Shown here piece by piece: positions 39,992 through 51,924 of a DNA stretch of 64,000 nt. Within the stretch, counting starts at the first letter, position 1, and each line of letters opens with the position of its first letter. The notes beneath the pieces are model-generated. The model made no database searches and was not told the origin of the DNA. It saw only the letters and a list, made by a program, of their open reading frames with translations. A program made the translations under genes and the position numbers. The stretch comes from DATKHR01 sp036557365 (GTDB lineage: Bacteria > Acidobacteriota > Vicinamibacteria > Vicinamibacterales > CAVVIG01), in contig DATBHR010000094.1 in NCBI GenBank assembly GCA_036557365.1, forward strand, positions 20,154 through 84,153. Reading direction: 5' to 3'.

Positions 39992-42208
39992 TCAGACCGT
40001 AAATCCGGATCGAACGAACGGCAGCCGCCGCACGCGACGACCGGTTGCCGCGAAGATCGCGTTCCCCACAGCTGGCGCGATCGGCGGCAGCGCGATTTCG
40101 CCGAATCCGGTTGGCTTCGCTTTGCTCGGCACGATGTGGACGTCGATCCGCGGCGCGTCGCGGTTCCGCAGCAGCGGATAGTCTTCGAAGCTGGCCTGCC
40201 GCGTCCGGCCGTGATCCACGGTGATTTCGCCGAAGAGCGCCGCGCTCAGGCCGTCGATGATGCCGCCTTGCGTCTGCGCCTCGACGCTCAGCGGGTTGAC
40301 GGCGATGCCGACATCGACAGCGGCGACGACGCGATGGACATGGAGCCGGTTGGAAGCGTCAACGGACACTTCGGCGACCTCGGCGGCGTACGACCCGAAC
40401 GTGAAATGCGCCGCGATGCCGCGCGAACGGCCGCGCGGCGGAGGCGTGCGCCAGCCCGACTTCTCGACCACGAGCTGCAGCACGCCCTTGAGCCGTTCGG
40501 GGTCGTAGGGCGACGGGTCGTCGCCTTCGTACGGGACGTCCGATCGGCTGCCGTAGAAGGACATGCGGAGCGCGATTGGATCGACGCCAGCGGCGTGCGC
40601 GAGGTCGTCGAGCACGCACTCGATCACGAACGCGTTGAAGTTGTGCGACGGCGCGCGCCACGCGCCGGTTGGAACCGACGTCAACGCTTCGCTGTACTCG
40701 ACACGGCAGTTGCGGATCAGCGTCGGCTGAAAGTCGTAGTCGAACTGTTTTTTCGGGTCTGGATTGATCGGCGACATCAATCCGTACGTCTCGGTCGACT
40801 CCGGCAGGTCGCCGAGCCGGTGCCGGTTGCGCGACGTCGTGATCAGATGGTGATGCCAGACGTCGACGGCTCCCGACGCATCGAGCCCGGCGCGCACGTG
40901 ATGATAGCCGGCGGGCCGATAGTAGTCGTGGCGGATGTCGTCTTCGCGCGTCCACACGACCTGGACGGGCGCACCAATCTCGCGTGAGACGACGGCGGCT
41001 TCCGCGGCATAGTCCGACATCAGGCGTCGGCCGAATCCGCCGCCGATCCGCGTCATGTGAATCGCGACGCGCTCGCGCGGGATGCCGAGCACGCTGGCAA
41101 TCACCTCGGATCCCGACGTCGGCATCTGCAGCGGTCCCCAGACCTCACATCGTCCGTCGTGCACGTGCGCGGTGCAGTTCTGCGGCTCGAGCGTCGCGTG
41201 CGCCAGAAACGGCGCCTCGTAAGTCGTGTCTATCTTCGTTGCGGACGCGTTGAACGCCGCGCGCACATCGCCCGAATCGGCCAGGATCTTCCCTGGCGTT
41301 TCCGCGAGACGCCGGAACTGTGCGGCCAGCGATGCCGACGACTCCTCCGCTCCGGCGCCTTCGTTCCAGACGACGCGCAGCGCTTCGCGGCCCTTCATCG
41401 CCGCCCACGTGAACGTCGCCACGACCGCAACGCCTGGACGCAGGTAGGTCGGATTCTGATGTCCTTCGAAACTGAAAACGCGAATCACACCGGGAACGGC
41501 CAGTGCTGCGCGGGCATCGACGCTGGTCGGCCGTCCGCCGTGCACGGGCGACTTCTCGATGACGGCGTAACGCATGCCCTGAACATGGACGTCGAGGCCG
41601 TAGATCGGCTGACCGGTGACGATCTTTGGCGTGTCGACGCCGCGGACTCTTGTGCCGATGATGGAGTAACGAGCCGGGTCCTTGAGCGGCACATTTTTCG
41701 GCACCGGCAGGCTTGCAGCATCGGCGACGAGGTCACCGTACGGCAGCGATCGACCGGTCGGCCGGTGGTGGACGACGCCTCGGGACGTTTCGCACGAACC
41801 GGCATCCACACCCCAGCGCGCGGCCGCTGCGGCGACGATCATCGCGCGAGCGACGGCACCCGCCCGCTGACCGAGCGGGCCGTCCGACGGCGTGCCATCG
41901 CTGCCACCGGCGCCCTGCCCGCCGTACCACTCGCGGTTCAAGTCAGCTTGCTCGACATGAACGCGTGACCAGTCCACGTCCAGTTCCTCCGCGATCATCA
42001 TCCCGAGCCCGGTCTTGATGCCCTGCCCCATGTCGGGATTCTTCGCCCACACGGTGACGCGGCCGTCCCTGTCCACGCGAACGTAGCCGTTCGGCCGGAA
42101 GAATCCTGTTTCGGTGCGCTTCTCGTCGAGGGCGTAGACGCTGACGGCGAGGCCACCGGCTGCGGTCGCGGCAGCCTTGAGAAACGTTCGGCGATTGAGA
42201 TCGGTCAT
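39992..42208 (-). CDS. Xanthine dehydrogenase family molybdopterin-binding subunit, Tat-exported (second pair)
   Basis: The 738-residue protein begins MTDLNRRTFLKAAATAAGG, a twin-arginine signal. Molybdopterin motifs are visible as NPDMGQGIKTGLG, then GGGFGRRLMSDYAAEAA in the middle, and GFGEIALPPIAPAVGNAI near the end. The GGGFGRR form is that of isoquinoline 1-oxidoreductase-like enzymes and differs from the GCYG form of the enzyme at 16150. Substrate is unknown. An open frame extends much further upstream, to 43042, but that part is antisense or out-of-frame sequence. The ATG overlaps the stop of the iron-sulfur subunit by four bases. Confidence 0.92.
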   Translation of the reverse strand: MTDLNRRTFLKAAATAAGGLAVSVYALDEKRTETGFFRPNGYVRVDRDGRVTVWAKNPDMGQGIKTGLGMMIAEELDVDWSRVHVEQADLNREWYGGQGAGGSDGTPSDGPLGQRAGAVARAMIVAAAAARWGVDAGSCETSRGVVHHRPTGRSLPYGDLVADAASLPVPKNVPLKDPARYSIIGTRVRGVDTPKIVTGQPIYGLDVHVQGMRYAVIEKSPVHGGRPTSVDARAALAVPGVIRVFSFEGHQNPTYLRPGVAVVATFTWAAMKGREALRVVWNEGAGAEESSASLAAQFRRLAETPGKILADSGDVRAAFNASATKIDTTYEAPFLAHATLEPQNCTAHVHDGRCEVWGPLQMPTSGSEVIASVLGIPRERVAIHMTRIGGGFGRRLMSDYAAEAAVVSREIGAPVQVVWTREDDIRHDYYRPAGYHHVRAGLDASGAVDVWHHHLITTSRNRHRLGDLPESTETYGLMSPINPDPKKQFDYDFQPTLIRNCRVEYSEALTSVPTGAWRAPSHNFNAFVIECVLDDLAHAAGVDPIALRMSFYGSRSDVPYEGDDPSPYDPERLKGVLQLVVEKSGWRTPPPRGRSRGIAAHFTFGSYAAEVAEVSVDASNRLHVHRVVAAVDVGIAVNPLSVEAQTQGGIIDGLSAALFGEITVDHGRTRQASFEDYPLLRNRDAPRIDVHIVPSKAKPTGFGEIALPPIAPAVGNAIFAATGRRVRRLPFVRSGFTV

Positions 42209-42699
42209 CGGGCGCCTCCGCTCTTGCGAACCGTCTCCGCTGCCGCCGTGTCCGCTGCGCGCCTGACCGCGCGCCGGATTCTCAGGTACGTCCCGCAGCG
42301 GCACAGGTTGTTCGACATGGCGTCGAGGATGTCCTGGTCGCTGGGATGAGGTTTGAACGCGAGCAGCGACGCCGCCATCATGATCTGGCCCGCCTGGCAG
42401 TAGCCGCACTGCGGCACGTCCTCTTCGAGCCATGCTTTCTGGACCGGATGCAGTCCGCCGGCGCCCAGTCCTTCGATCGTGGTGATCCGCTGCTGCGCGA
42501 TCGAGGACACCGGCGTCACGCACGAGCGGATGGCGGCGCCGTCCACATGGACGGTGCAGGCGCCGCAGATTCCCCGGCCGCAGCCGAACTTCGTTCCCCG
42601 GAGTCCCAGGCTGTCGCGCAGGACCCAAAGGAGCGGCACGTCCGGCGCCAGGTCGACGGTGCGCGATTGACCGTTTACGGACAGTTGAAATGTCGCCAT
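42205..42699 (-). CDS. (2Fe-2S)-binding small subunit of the second molybdenum hydroxylase
   Basis: The 164-residue protein has the same cluster ligands as the one at 15689: C40, C45, C48, C60, and C98, C101, C133, C135. Outside these motifs the two differ, which fits separate enzymes rather than a recent copy. This one ends with an Ala/Arg-rich helical tail. It is the first gene of the pair, with the large subunit downstream. No cytochrome or FAD subunit gene accompanies the pair. Confidence 0.93.
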   Translation of the reverse strand: MATFQLSVNGQSRTVDLAPDVPLLWVLRDSLGLRGTKFGCGRGICGACTVHVDGAAIRSCVTPVSSIAQQRITTIEGLGAGGLHPVQKAWLEEDVPQCGYCQAGQIMMAASLLAFKPHPSDQDILDAMSNNLCRCGTYLRIRRAVRRAADTAAAETVRKSGGAR

Positions 42700-42826
42700 A
42701 CGTGAGATCTGACGACAATCGCCGCCGCATTGTCCCGCGGCGATGCCGATGTTTTGCCGAGGGACGCGTGAGAACGCGGTTCGCAGCGATATAGTGAGAA
42801 TCGGACCCGCGTTCCGCGGTCCGGTG

Positions 42827-44914
42827 ATGAATCAACAGTTCAATGCGTTCCGGCTGTGCGACCGACTGGTCGAGCCGTCGCTCAACCGCGTCACGGCCAC
42901 GACCGGTGAAGCCGTCCAGGTCGAGCCGAAGATCATGGAGGTGCTGGCGGCGCTTGCGGCGCGTCCGGGCGAAGTCGTCACCCGCGACGAGCTGATGGCG
43001 CAGGCCTGGGCCGGCGTCTTCGTCACCGACGACGCGCTCCATCGCGCGATTCGCGAGATTCGCCGGCTCTTCGACGACGATGCCGAGCGCCCCCGGGTGG
43101 TCGAAACGATCCGGAAGCGCGGCTATCGATTGATCGCGCCCGTCTCCAACGCCTCAGAGCTCATCGAAACCCAGCCGGCCACACCACCGGCTGTCCAGCG
43201 AGGATTCCTCGTCGCGACAGTCATTGGGGTTGCGGCGCTCGCGGGTATTGCCGCGATCTGGCTCGGCGTCGCCCGGCCGTCGGTGGACACCGAAGGGCGC
43301 GTTCGCTTCGTGCCGCTCACGAGCGAACCGGGAAACGAGATCGATCCCGCGCTCTCCTCCACCGGTCGTCTCGCGTACGTCGCGCGCGCCGACGATGGCC
43401 GCGCGCATATCTTCACCAAGACTCAGAGCGACGGGACGGCGACGCAGGTGACGCGCGGCGACGGCGCGGAGCGCGCGCCCGTGTGGTCGCCGGACGAATC
43501 CCGGCTGGCGTTCGTCGAACAGGACGCCAGCGGCTGTGCGATCCGCATTGCAGCGGCCGACGGCCGCGAAGCCCGCACGTTGATACCGTGCACGTCGACG
43601 GAAGAGTTCCGCATGTCGTGGTCGCCGGACGGACGCTTTCTGGCGCTCACCGTCGGCGCGATGACGATGCAGTCGCCGTCGCACATCGATGTCATCGACG
43701 TCGAGGGCAGCGTCCGCCGCAGCGTCACATCGCCACCGCCGGCGCACGCCGGCGACTGGTCGCCGGCCTTCTCGCCCGACGGCCGATCGATTGCGTTCGT
43801 GCGCAACATCGGCGGCTCGATCGCCGACATCTTCGTCTCGCCGCTCGACGGTGGCCAGCCTCGACGCGTCACGACCGACAACGCGGACGTGCTCGGCGTG
43901 GACTGGGAGCCGGACGGCCGCCATCTCGTCTTCTCATCGGATCGCGCCGGCGGGATCGGCGTCTGGCGCGTGAGCGTCGACGGCGGCGAACCAACCCTCC
44001 TCGCCGGAGGCGGCGCCAAGCTGAAACATCCGAGCGTGGCCCGCTCGACAGGGATGGTCGCGTACGAGGACTGGCAGTACGAGATCAATCTTCGCGAGCA
44101 GTCGACTGATGCTCACCAGTCCGCGACGGGCGTGCCGGTCAGCCCGACCGGCGATCGATGGAACTTCTTCCCGCAGATTTCTCCCGACGGCCGCCGCCTC
44201 GTATTCGAGTCGACGCGATCGGGGCATTACGAGCTGTGGATGAGCGATCGGGATGGATCGAACGCGCGTCCGTTGACGCGATCGGCCGTCTACAAATCGC
44301 CCGCGCGCTGGTCGCACGACGGACGACGGCTCGCATTCACGTCACGCACGGAAGGGCACACCGTCATTTCATTGCTCGACGTCGACACGGACGCCATCCG
44401 GACACTCGGTGTGGACCAGACCAGCGCGGTCGCTCCAGCCTGGTCTGCCGACGATCGATCGATTTACGTCGGCTCGCTGCGAAGCGGCGCCTGGCAAATC
44501 TGGAAACTGGCGGTCGACACCGGTGACGCGCAGCAGGTCACGACCGACGGCGGCTACGCGGCGCTCGCCTCACCGGATGGCCGATGGCTGTACGTGTCCC
44601 GGCTTGATCGACGCGGCCTGTGGCGCCGGCCCGTGGACGGTGGCGCGGAGACGCTGGTCTCCGAGCACGCGCAGGCGGAGCAGTGGCCGAACTGGGGTCT
44701 GCTGGCGAACGGTATCTACTACGTCAGCTGGCCGGACGACGACGATCCGTGCGTCACCGTGCTCGACAACGGATCGAACGCGCCGCGTGTGCTCGCGCGA
44801 ATGAAGGACTACGCGTGGACCGGCATCGCGCTCACGCCTGACGCCTCACGTGTGATCTTCGCGCACGCCGATCGCCGCGCCGCCAACATCGGGGGCCTCA
44901 GCGTCAGCCGCTGA
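42827..44914 (+). CDS. ToxR-like winged-helix regulator with PD40 propeller
   Basis: The 695-residue protein has an OmpR/ToxR-type DNA-binding domain (about 10-105, with VVTRDELMAQAWAGVFVTDDALHRAIREIRRLF). One membrane helix follows (about 126-147), then a long periplasmic WD40-like beta-propeller with repeated SPDGR, WSPDESRLAF and DWEPDGRHLVFSSD units (TolB/PD40). The layout suggests a membrane-bound regulator that senses a periplasmic ligand. Target genes are unknown; the divergent molybdenum pair is a natural candidate. A TATAGT hexamer (42790-42795) could drive it with a leader of about 25 bases. A GTG at 42794 is also in frame. Confidence 0.9.
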   Translation: MNQQFNAFRLCDRLVEPSLNRVTATTGEAVQVEPKIMEVLAALAARPGEVVTRDELMAQAWAGVFVTDDALHRAIREIRRLFDDDAERPRVVETIRKRGYRLIAPVSNASELIETQPATPPAVQRGFLVATVIGVAALAGIAAIWLGVARPSVDTEGRVRFVPLTSEPGNEIDPALSSTGRLAYVARADDGRAHIFTKTQSDGTATQVTRGDGAERAPVWSPDESRLAFVEQDASGCAIRIAAADGREARTLIPCTSTEEFRMSWSPDGRFLALTVGAMTMQSPSHIDVIDVEGSVRRSVTSPPPAHAGDWSPAFSPDGRSIAFVRNIGGSIADIFVSPLDGGQPRRVTTDNADVLGVDWEPDGRHLVFSSDRAGGIGVWRVSVDGGEPTLLAGGGAKLKHPSVARSTGMVAYEDWQYEINLREQSTDAHQSATGVPVSPTGDRWNFFPQISPDGRRLVFESTRSGHYELWMSDRDGSNARPLTRSAVYKSPARWSHDGRRLAFTSRTEGHTVISLLDVDTDAIRTLGVDQTSAVAPAWSADDRSIYVGSLRSGAWQIWKLAVDTGDAQQVTTDGGYAALASPDGRWLYVSRLDRRGLWRRPVDGGAETLVSEHAQAEQWPNWGLLANGIYYVSWPDDDDPCVTVLDNGSNAPRVLARMKDYAWTGIALTPDASRVIFAHADRRAANIGGLSVSR

Positions 44915-44930
44915 CAGGATCCCGTTCGCC

Positions 44931-47420
<2,490 letters not shown>

Positions 47421-47426
47421 ATCCAC

Positions 47427-47432
47427 ATCTTA
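47427..47432 (-). promoter_or_regulatory. -10 box TAAGAT, leaderless start of the ADOP gene
   Basis: TAAGAT on the minus strand ends 6 bases before the ATG at 47420. It is 54 bases from the divergent box of the ABC exporter. Confidence 0.5.
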
Positions 47433-47486
47433 GACGACGAGCTTCGACTCCCCGTTCGGGTGGCCCGTTGGTTTGGGCATCCAGCG

Positions 47487-47492
47487 TATGAT
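47487..47492 (+). promoter_or_regulatory. -10 box TATGAT that fixes the start of the ABC exporter
   Basis: TATGAT ends 7 bases before the ATG at 47500. The box overlaps an in-frame ATG at 47488, which would then not be transcribed. Confidence 0.5.
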
Positions 47493-47499
47493 CGGACGG

Positions 47500-49389
47500 A
47501 TGCCGCCTCATCCCGAACGGACGCCTCGCACGGTCAGACCACTCGATCCAGCAGTGACCGCGTCCAAAGGCATCACGGCCGGAGCGTGGGAGGAAGCCCG
47601 CGCGCTCATCTGGGCCCACCGAAAGCGCCTGTCCATCGGACTCTGCCTGATGGTCGTCAACCGCCTCGCCGGCCTGGTGCTGCCGACGACGACGAAGTAT
47701 CTGATGGACGACGTCATCACGCAGGGACATTGGGACTTGCTGCCGAAGCTGGCGTTGGCCGTCGGTGCCGCGACGCTCGTGGATGCCGCGGCCTCGTTCG
47801 CAAATTCGCAGGTGCTGGGCGTCGCCGCACAGCGTGCGATAACGGACATGCGGAAGGACGTCGAAGCGCACGTCATGCGCCTCCCCATCCGCTATTTCGA
47901 TTCGACCAAGACCGGCATCCTCATTTCCCGCATCATGAGCGACGCCGAAGGCATCCGGAACCTGGTCGGCACCGGCCTGGTGCAGTTGACGGGTTCCATC
48001 CTCACCGCCGTCATCGCGCTCTGCGTCCTCGTTTACCTCAACTGGAAGCTCACGCTCGTCACCATCGTGATCCTCGGCGCCTTCGGCGGTGTGATGGCGA
48101 CGGCGTTCAAGCGTCTCCGGCCGCTGTTTCGTGAGCGCGGGCAGATCAACGCCGAGGTCACCGGCCGGCTGGCGGAGTCGCTCGGCGGTGTCCGCATCGT
48201 GAAGTCATACACCGCCGAAAAGCGGGAAGAGCTCGTGTTCGCGAAGGGCGCGCACCGGTTGTTCCGCAACGTCGCGAAGTCGCTGACGGGTGTGTCGGCG
48301 ACAACGGCGTTCTCGTCGGTCGTCATCGGATCCACCGGCATCGCGATGATGCTGATCGGCGGCCACTCGATTCGAAACGGCACGATGAGCATCGGCGACC
48401 TGGTCGCCTACCTCTCGTTCACCGCGATGATGACGATGCCGGTCATCCAGCTCGCCTCGATCGGCACGCAGCTGACCGAGGCGTTCGCCGGCCTCGACCG
48501 CATCCGCGAGATTCGGCGCATGGCGACCGAAGATCAGGAAGACGCCGCGCGCCAGCCGCTGCCCGAGGTGCGCGGCGAGATCCGGTTCGACGACGTCACC
48601 TTCGAGTACAACCCCGGCGCGCCCGTTTTGAAGCACGTCTCGTTCACGGCGCCGGCCGGATCGACGACCGCGCTCGTCGGATCGAGCGGATCCGGCAAGA
48701 GCACGCTCATCAGCCTCGCCATGGCGTTCAACCGTCCGTTGTCCGGACGGATTCTCGTCGACGGCCTCGACCTGACGACAGTCAAGCTGCGCGACTTCCG
48801 GTCGCACCTCGGCGTCGTGCTTCAGGACAACTTCCTGTTCGACGGGACTATCGCGGAGAACATCGCGTACGCCAGACCGCACGCGCCGCGTGAGGAGATC
48901 ATCGCGGTGAGCCGGATCGCGCACTGCGACGAGTTCATCAGCGAATTCGAGAAGGGCTACGACACCGTGGTCGGCGAGCGTGGCGTCCGGCTCTCCGGCG
49001 GACAACGCCAGCGCGTCGCGATCGCGCGCGCCATCCTCGCCAATCCGCGGCTGCTCATCCTCGACGAAGCAACGTCGAGCCTCGACAGCGAGAGCGAGGC
49101 GATGATCCAGGACGGCCTGAAATCGCTGCGGCAGGGGCGCACGACGTTCGTGATTGCGCACCGTCTGTCCACCATCCAGAGCGCGGACCAGATTCTCGTC
49201 CTCGAACACGGCGAGATCGTCGAGCGCGGGACGCACGAGGAACTCCTCGCCGCTGACGGCCGGTACCGTCAGCTGTACGACAAGCAGTACCGCTTCGAAA
49301 AGGATCGATTCATCAATCCCGGCGAAGACTTTACGCCGGAGCCCGAAAAGGTCGTCGCGGCCGGCGCGCGGGCCAGCAACGCGCTATAA
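47500..49389 (+). CDS. ABC exporter half-transporter (MsbA-like)
   Basis: The 629-residue protein has six membrane helices (about 35-310) and a C-terminal ATPase domain with Walker A GSSGSGKST, signature LSGGQRQR, Walker B LLILDEATSSLDSE and H-loop IAHRLST. It works as a homodimer or heterodimer that flips lipids or exports peptides or drugs. It is followed by a tail rich in Glu, Lys and Ala with no known role. Upstream in-frame starts at 47473 (TTG) and 47488 (ATG) are less likely given the promoter box. It faces the ADOP permease gene across a short divergent region. Confidence 0.93.
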   Translation: MPPHPERTPRTVRPLDPAVTASKGITAGAWEEARALIWAHRKRLSIGLCLMVVNRLAGLVLPTTTKYLMDDVITQGHWDLLPKLALAVGAATLVDAAASFANSQVLGVAAQRAITDMRKDVEAHVMRLPIRYFDSTKTGILISRIMSDAEGIRNLVGTGLVQLTGSILTAVIALCVLVYLNWKLTLVTIVILGAFGGVMATAFKRLRPLFRERGQINAEVTGRLAESLGGVRIVKSYTAEKREELVFAKGAHRLFRNVAKSLTGVSATTAFSSVVIGSTGIAMMLIGGHSIRNGTMSIGDLVAYLSFTAMMTMPVIQLASIGTQLTEAFAGLDRIREIRRMATEDQEDAARQPLPEVRGEIRFDDVTFEYNPGAPVLKHVSFTAPAGSTTALVGSSGSGKSTLISLAMAFNRPLSGRILVDGLDLTTVKLRDFRSHLGVVLQDNFLFDGTIAENIAYARPHAPREEIIAVSRIAHCDEFISEFEKGYDTVVGERGVRLSGGQRQRVAIARAILANPRLLILDEATSSLDSESEAMIQDGLKSLRQGRTTFVIAHRLSTIQSADQILVLEHGEIVERGTHEELLAADGRYRQLYDKQYRFEKDRFINPGEDFTPEPEKVVAAGARASNAL

Positions 49390-49436
49390 AACAACGCTCA
49401 ACGAACAACGCTCAACTCGCAACGAACAACGCTCAG
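49388..49436. repeat. Tandem repeat of AACAACGCTCAAC units
   Basis: Directly after the ABC exporter stop, the core AACAACGCTCA occurs three times in about 50 bases with variable joints (ACGA, ACTCGCAACG). CAACGCTCAG at its end is also the end of the repeat at 1641-1672. It is AT-richer than its surroundings. No coding sense was found. Confidence 0.6.
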
Positions 49437-49465
49437 ACCCGTTCAACTCCTGCGTCCAGTTGAGC

Positions 49466-49471
49466 CACAAT
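49466..49471 (+). promoter_or_regulatory. -10-like box CACAAT before the first M28 peptidase
   Basis: CACAAT ends 6 bases before the ATG at 49478. It lacks the leading T of TAnnnT but has the same position as the leaderless boxes. Confidence 0.35.
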
Positions 49472-49477
49472 ACCGTC

Positions 49478-50875
49478 ATGCGCCGATCCCGATTCGTCCG
49501 TGGTCTTGCCGTGGCCGTTGTCTTCGTCGCCGTTGCCGCCCAACAGCCGGTGAGCCTTTCCGCCCGCAGCTCTCCACCGTGGCTCGAAAGCTACCGTGAG
49601 CCCGCGGCGCGCCTGATCGGCGAAGCGGTCTCGAGCACGTTCGCGTGGGAGCGGCTGGCCGCGCTCACCGACTCGATCGGCAACCGCGTGAGCGGCAGCG
49701 CCGCGCTCGATCGCGCCATTGCCTGGGCCGTGGACGAGATGAAGCGCGACGGCCTCGAGAACGTGCACACCGAAAGGGTCATGGTCCCGCACTGGGTCCG
49801 CGGACGCGAGAGCGCGGAGATCATCGAGCCGGCGGCGCATCAGATCGTGATGCTCGGTCTCGGCGACAGCGTCGGGACGGCGTCCGACGGCATCACCGCC
49901 GAGGTCCTCGTCGTCACCAGCTTCGAAGAGCTCGAGGCGCATTCGGCGCAGGCGAAGGGACGCATCGTCCTCTTCAACGTGCCGTTCTCGAGCTACGGCG
50001 AAACCGTCCGTTTCCGATCGCAGGGACCGTCGCGGGCGGCGCGCATGGGCGCGGTCGCCGTCCTCGTCCGCTCGGTCGGACCTGCCGGCCTTCGCACACC
50101 GCACACGGGCGCGCTGCAGTACGCCGCCGACTCACCGAAGATTCCGGCAGCCGCCATCAGCACCGAGGACGCCGATCGCCTTCAGCGCATGGCCGGGCGC
50201 GGCGCGCGCATCGTCGTACGGCTGAAGATGGAAGCACATATGGAGCCGGACGCGACGTCCGCCAACGTCATCGGCGAGCTGCGCGGCCGCGAAAAGCCCG
50301 ACGAAATCGTCGTCGTCTCAGGGCACCTCGACTCGTGGGATGTCGGCGCCGGTGCGAGTGACGATGGCGGCGGGTGCGTGGCGACGTGGGAAGCGCTGCG
50401 CCTGATGAAGAAGCTGAACATGCGGCCGCGCCGGACCGTGCGCGTCGTGCTGTGGACGAACGAGGAAAACGGCGGACGCGGCGGTCAGGCCTACCGCGAT
50501 CAGCATCGCGCCGAACTGAACAAGCACGTGCTGATGATGGAGTCCGACGGCGGCGTATTCCGCCCGCTCGGCTTCGGTTTCACCGGTAACGACACCGCGC
50601 GAGACACGGTGCGCGCCATCGCGACGCTCCTGAATGGGATCGGCGCCGACCAGATCAGCCCGGGCGGCGGGGGCGCCGACATCACGCCGAGCGTGCAGGA
50701 AGCGCACATTCCCGCCATGTCGCTCGAGGTCGACGGTTCCAAGTACTTCCTCATCCACCACACGCCAGCCGATACGGTCGACAAAATCGATGCGACCGAG
50801 CTTGCCAGGTGCGCCGCAACCGTCGCCGTGATGGCCTACGTCGTCGCGGACCTGCCTCAGCGGCTCGGCGAATAG
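49478..50875 (+). CDS. Secreted M28 family zinc aminopeptidase
   Basis: The 465-residue protein has a signal peptide (about 1-24, then SARSS). A protease-associated-type domain spans about 100-240. The M28 catalytic part has VVSGHLDSWDVGAGASDDGGG with zinc ligands His and Asp, TNEENGGRGG with the catalytic and metal-binding Glu pair, an Asp in MESDGG, and the final His in FLIHHTPADT. It removes N-terminal residues from peptides outside the cytoplasm. It differs from the second M28 enzyme at 60838. The longer open frame back to 49154 lies in the ABC exporter gene and the repeat. Confidence 0.93.
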   Translation: MRRSRFVRGLAVAVVFVAVAAQQPVSLSARSSPPWLESYREPAARLIGEAVSSTFAWERLAALTDSIGNRVSGSAALDRAIAWAVDEMKRDGLENVHTERVMVPHWVRGRESAEIIEPAAHQIVMLGLGDSVGTASDGITAEVLVVTSFEELEAHSAQAKGRIVLFNVPFSSYGETVRFRSQGPSRAARMGAVAVLVRSVGPAGLRTPHTGALQYAADSPKIPAAAISTEDADRLQRMAGRGARIVVRLKMEAHMEPDATSANVIGELRGREKPDEIVVVSGHLDSWDVGAGASDDGGGCVATWEALRLMKKLNMRPRRTVRVVLWTNEENGGRGGQAYRDQHRAELNKHVLMMESDGGVFRPLGFGFTGNDTARDTVRAIATLLNGIGADQISPGGGGADITPSVQEAHIPAMSLEVDGSKYFLIHHTPADTVDKIDATELARCAATVAVMAYVVADLPQRLGE

Positions 50876-50881
50876 GGACGC

Positions 50882-50887
50882 TATACT
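50882..50887 (+). promoter_or_regulatory. -10 box TATACT before the DsbA-like gene
   Basis: TATACT ends 8 bases before the ATG at 50896, so the message would begin at most a base or two before the start codon. Confidence 0.45.
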
Positions 50888-50895
50888 GAGACTGC

Positions 50896-51924
50896 ATGAA
50901 ATTCATCTGGATCAGCCTGGTTCTCTGCGGCGTCGCCTGTTCGTCCACGTCCGCCCAGCCGTCGAAAGCCATGACGCCGTCAGACGTCGTCGCGACTGTG
51001 GGATCGACGTCGATCACGCTTGCGGAGGTGGATGAGAAGGCGCTCCAGCAGAGCGCGACCGCGTTCGGCAGCGTGCGGCTGGCGCAAGCTCTCTACGAGG
51101 CGCGCCGGTTCGCCATCGACGAGATCGTCGCCAACACGCTCATGGACCGCGAAGCCAAGACGCGCGGCATCGAGCGGTCGGCGCTCGTCGAGAAAGAGAT
51201 TGCCGACAAGGTGGCTCCCGTCGGCGACGCCGAGGTCGCGGCGTGGTACCAGGTGAACCAGAATCGCGTGCAGGGCGCGCCGCTCGATCAGGTCCGTGCC
51301 CCGATTCGCGCCTACCTGATCCAGCAGCGGATGGAAGACGCGCGGCAGGCGTACATCGACACGCTGAAGGCGAAGACGCCGGTCAAGATCTCGCTCGATC
51401 CGCCGCGGCTCACCGTCTCAGGAACGGGTCCGTCGAAGGGCGACACGAAGGCGCCGATCCAGATGATCGAATTCTCGGATTTCCAGTGCCCGTTCTGCCT
51501 GCGCGCGCAGCCGACCGTCGAACAGGTGCTGAAGACCTACGGCGATCGCATCCACTTCGTCTACCGCCACTATCCGCTTCCCAGCCATCCCGGAGCCAAG
51601 CCGGCGGCTGAGGCGTCCGCATGCGCGAACGAACAGGGCAAGTTCTGGCCGTATCACGATCGACTCTTCGAGCAGCCGGGCAAACTGAGCGACGCCGACC
51701 TGAAGAAAAGCGCCGCGGATCTCGGGCTCGACACAGCGCGCTTCAACAGCTGCGTCGACTCACATAAGTACAAAGACCAGGTCGAGGCCGACATGAAGGA
51801 CGGGAACGACGTCGGCGTGGACGGAACGCCGGCGTTCTTCATCAACGGCCGGATGCTGAGCGGCGCTCAGCCGTTCGAGGCGTTCAAGAAGATCATCGAC
51901 GAAGAGCTCAGCCGCCAGCGCTGA
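50896..51924 (+). CDS. DsbA-like thioredoxin-fold protein with SurA-like N-terminal region
   Basis: The 342-residue protein has a signal region (about 1-20) with a possible lipobox ending at Cys15. Residues 25-165 resemble the N-terminal helical part of SurA/PpiC-type chaperones (VATVGSTSITLAEVD and a helical arm). Residues 175-342 form a DsbA/DsbG-like thioredoxin domain. The active site is CPFC (Cys198 and Cys201), and the cis-proline loop is GTPAFFING. It would exchange disulfides while holding the substrate. Its last 17 bases overlap the end of the convergent rhomboid gene. Confidence 0.88.
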   Translation: MKFIWISLVLCGVACSSTSAQPSKAMTPSDVVATVGSTSITLAEVDEKALQQSATAFGSVRLAQALYEARRFAIDEIVANTLMDREAKTRGIERSALVEKEIADKVAPVGDAEVAAWYQVNQNRVQGAPLDQVRAPIRAYLIQQRMEDARQAYIDTLKAKTPVKISLDPPRLTVSGTGPSKGDTKAPIQMIEFSDFQCPFCLRAQPTVEQVLKTYGDRIHFVYRHYPLPSHPGAKPAAEASACANEQGKFWPYHDRLFEQPGKLSDADLKKSAADLGLDTARFNSCVDSHKYKDQVEADMKDGNDVGVDGTPAFFINGRMLSGAQPFEAFKKIIDEELSRQR

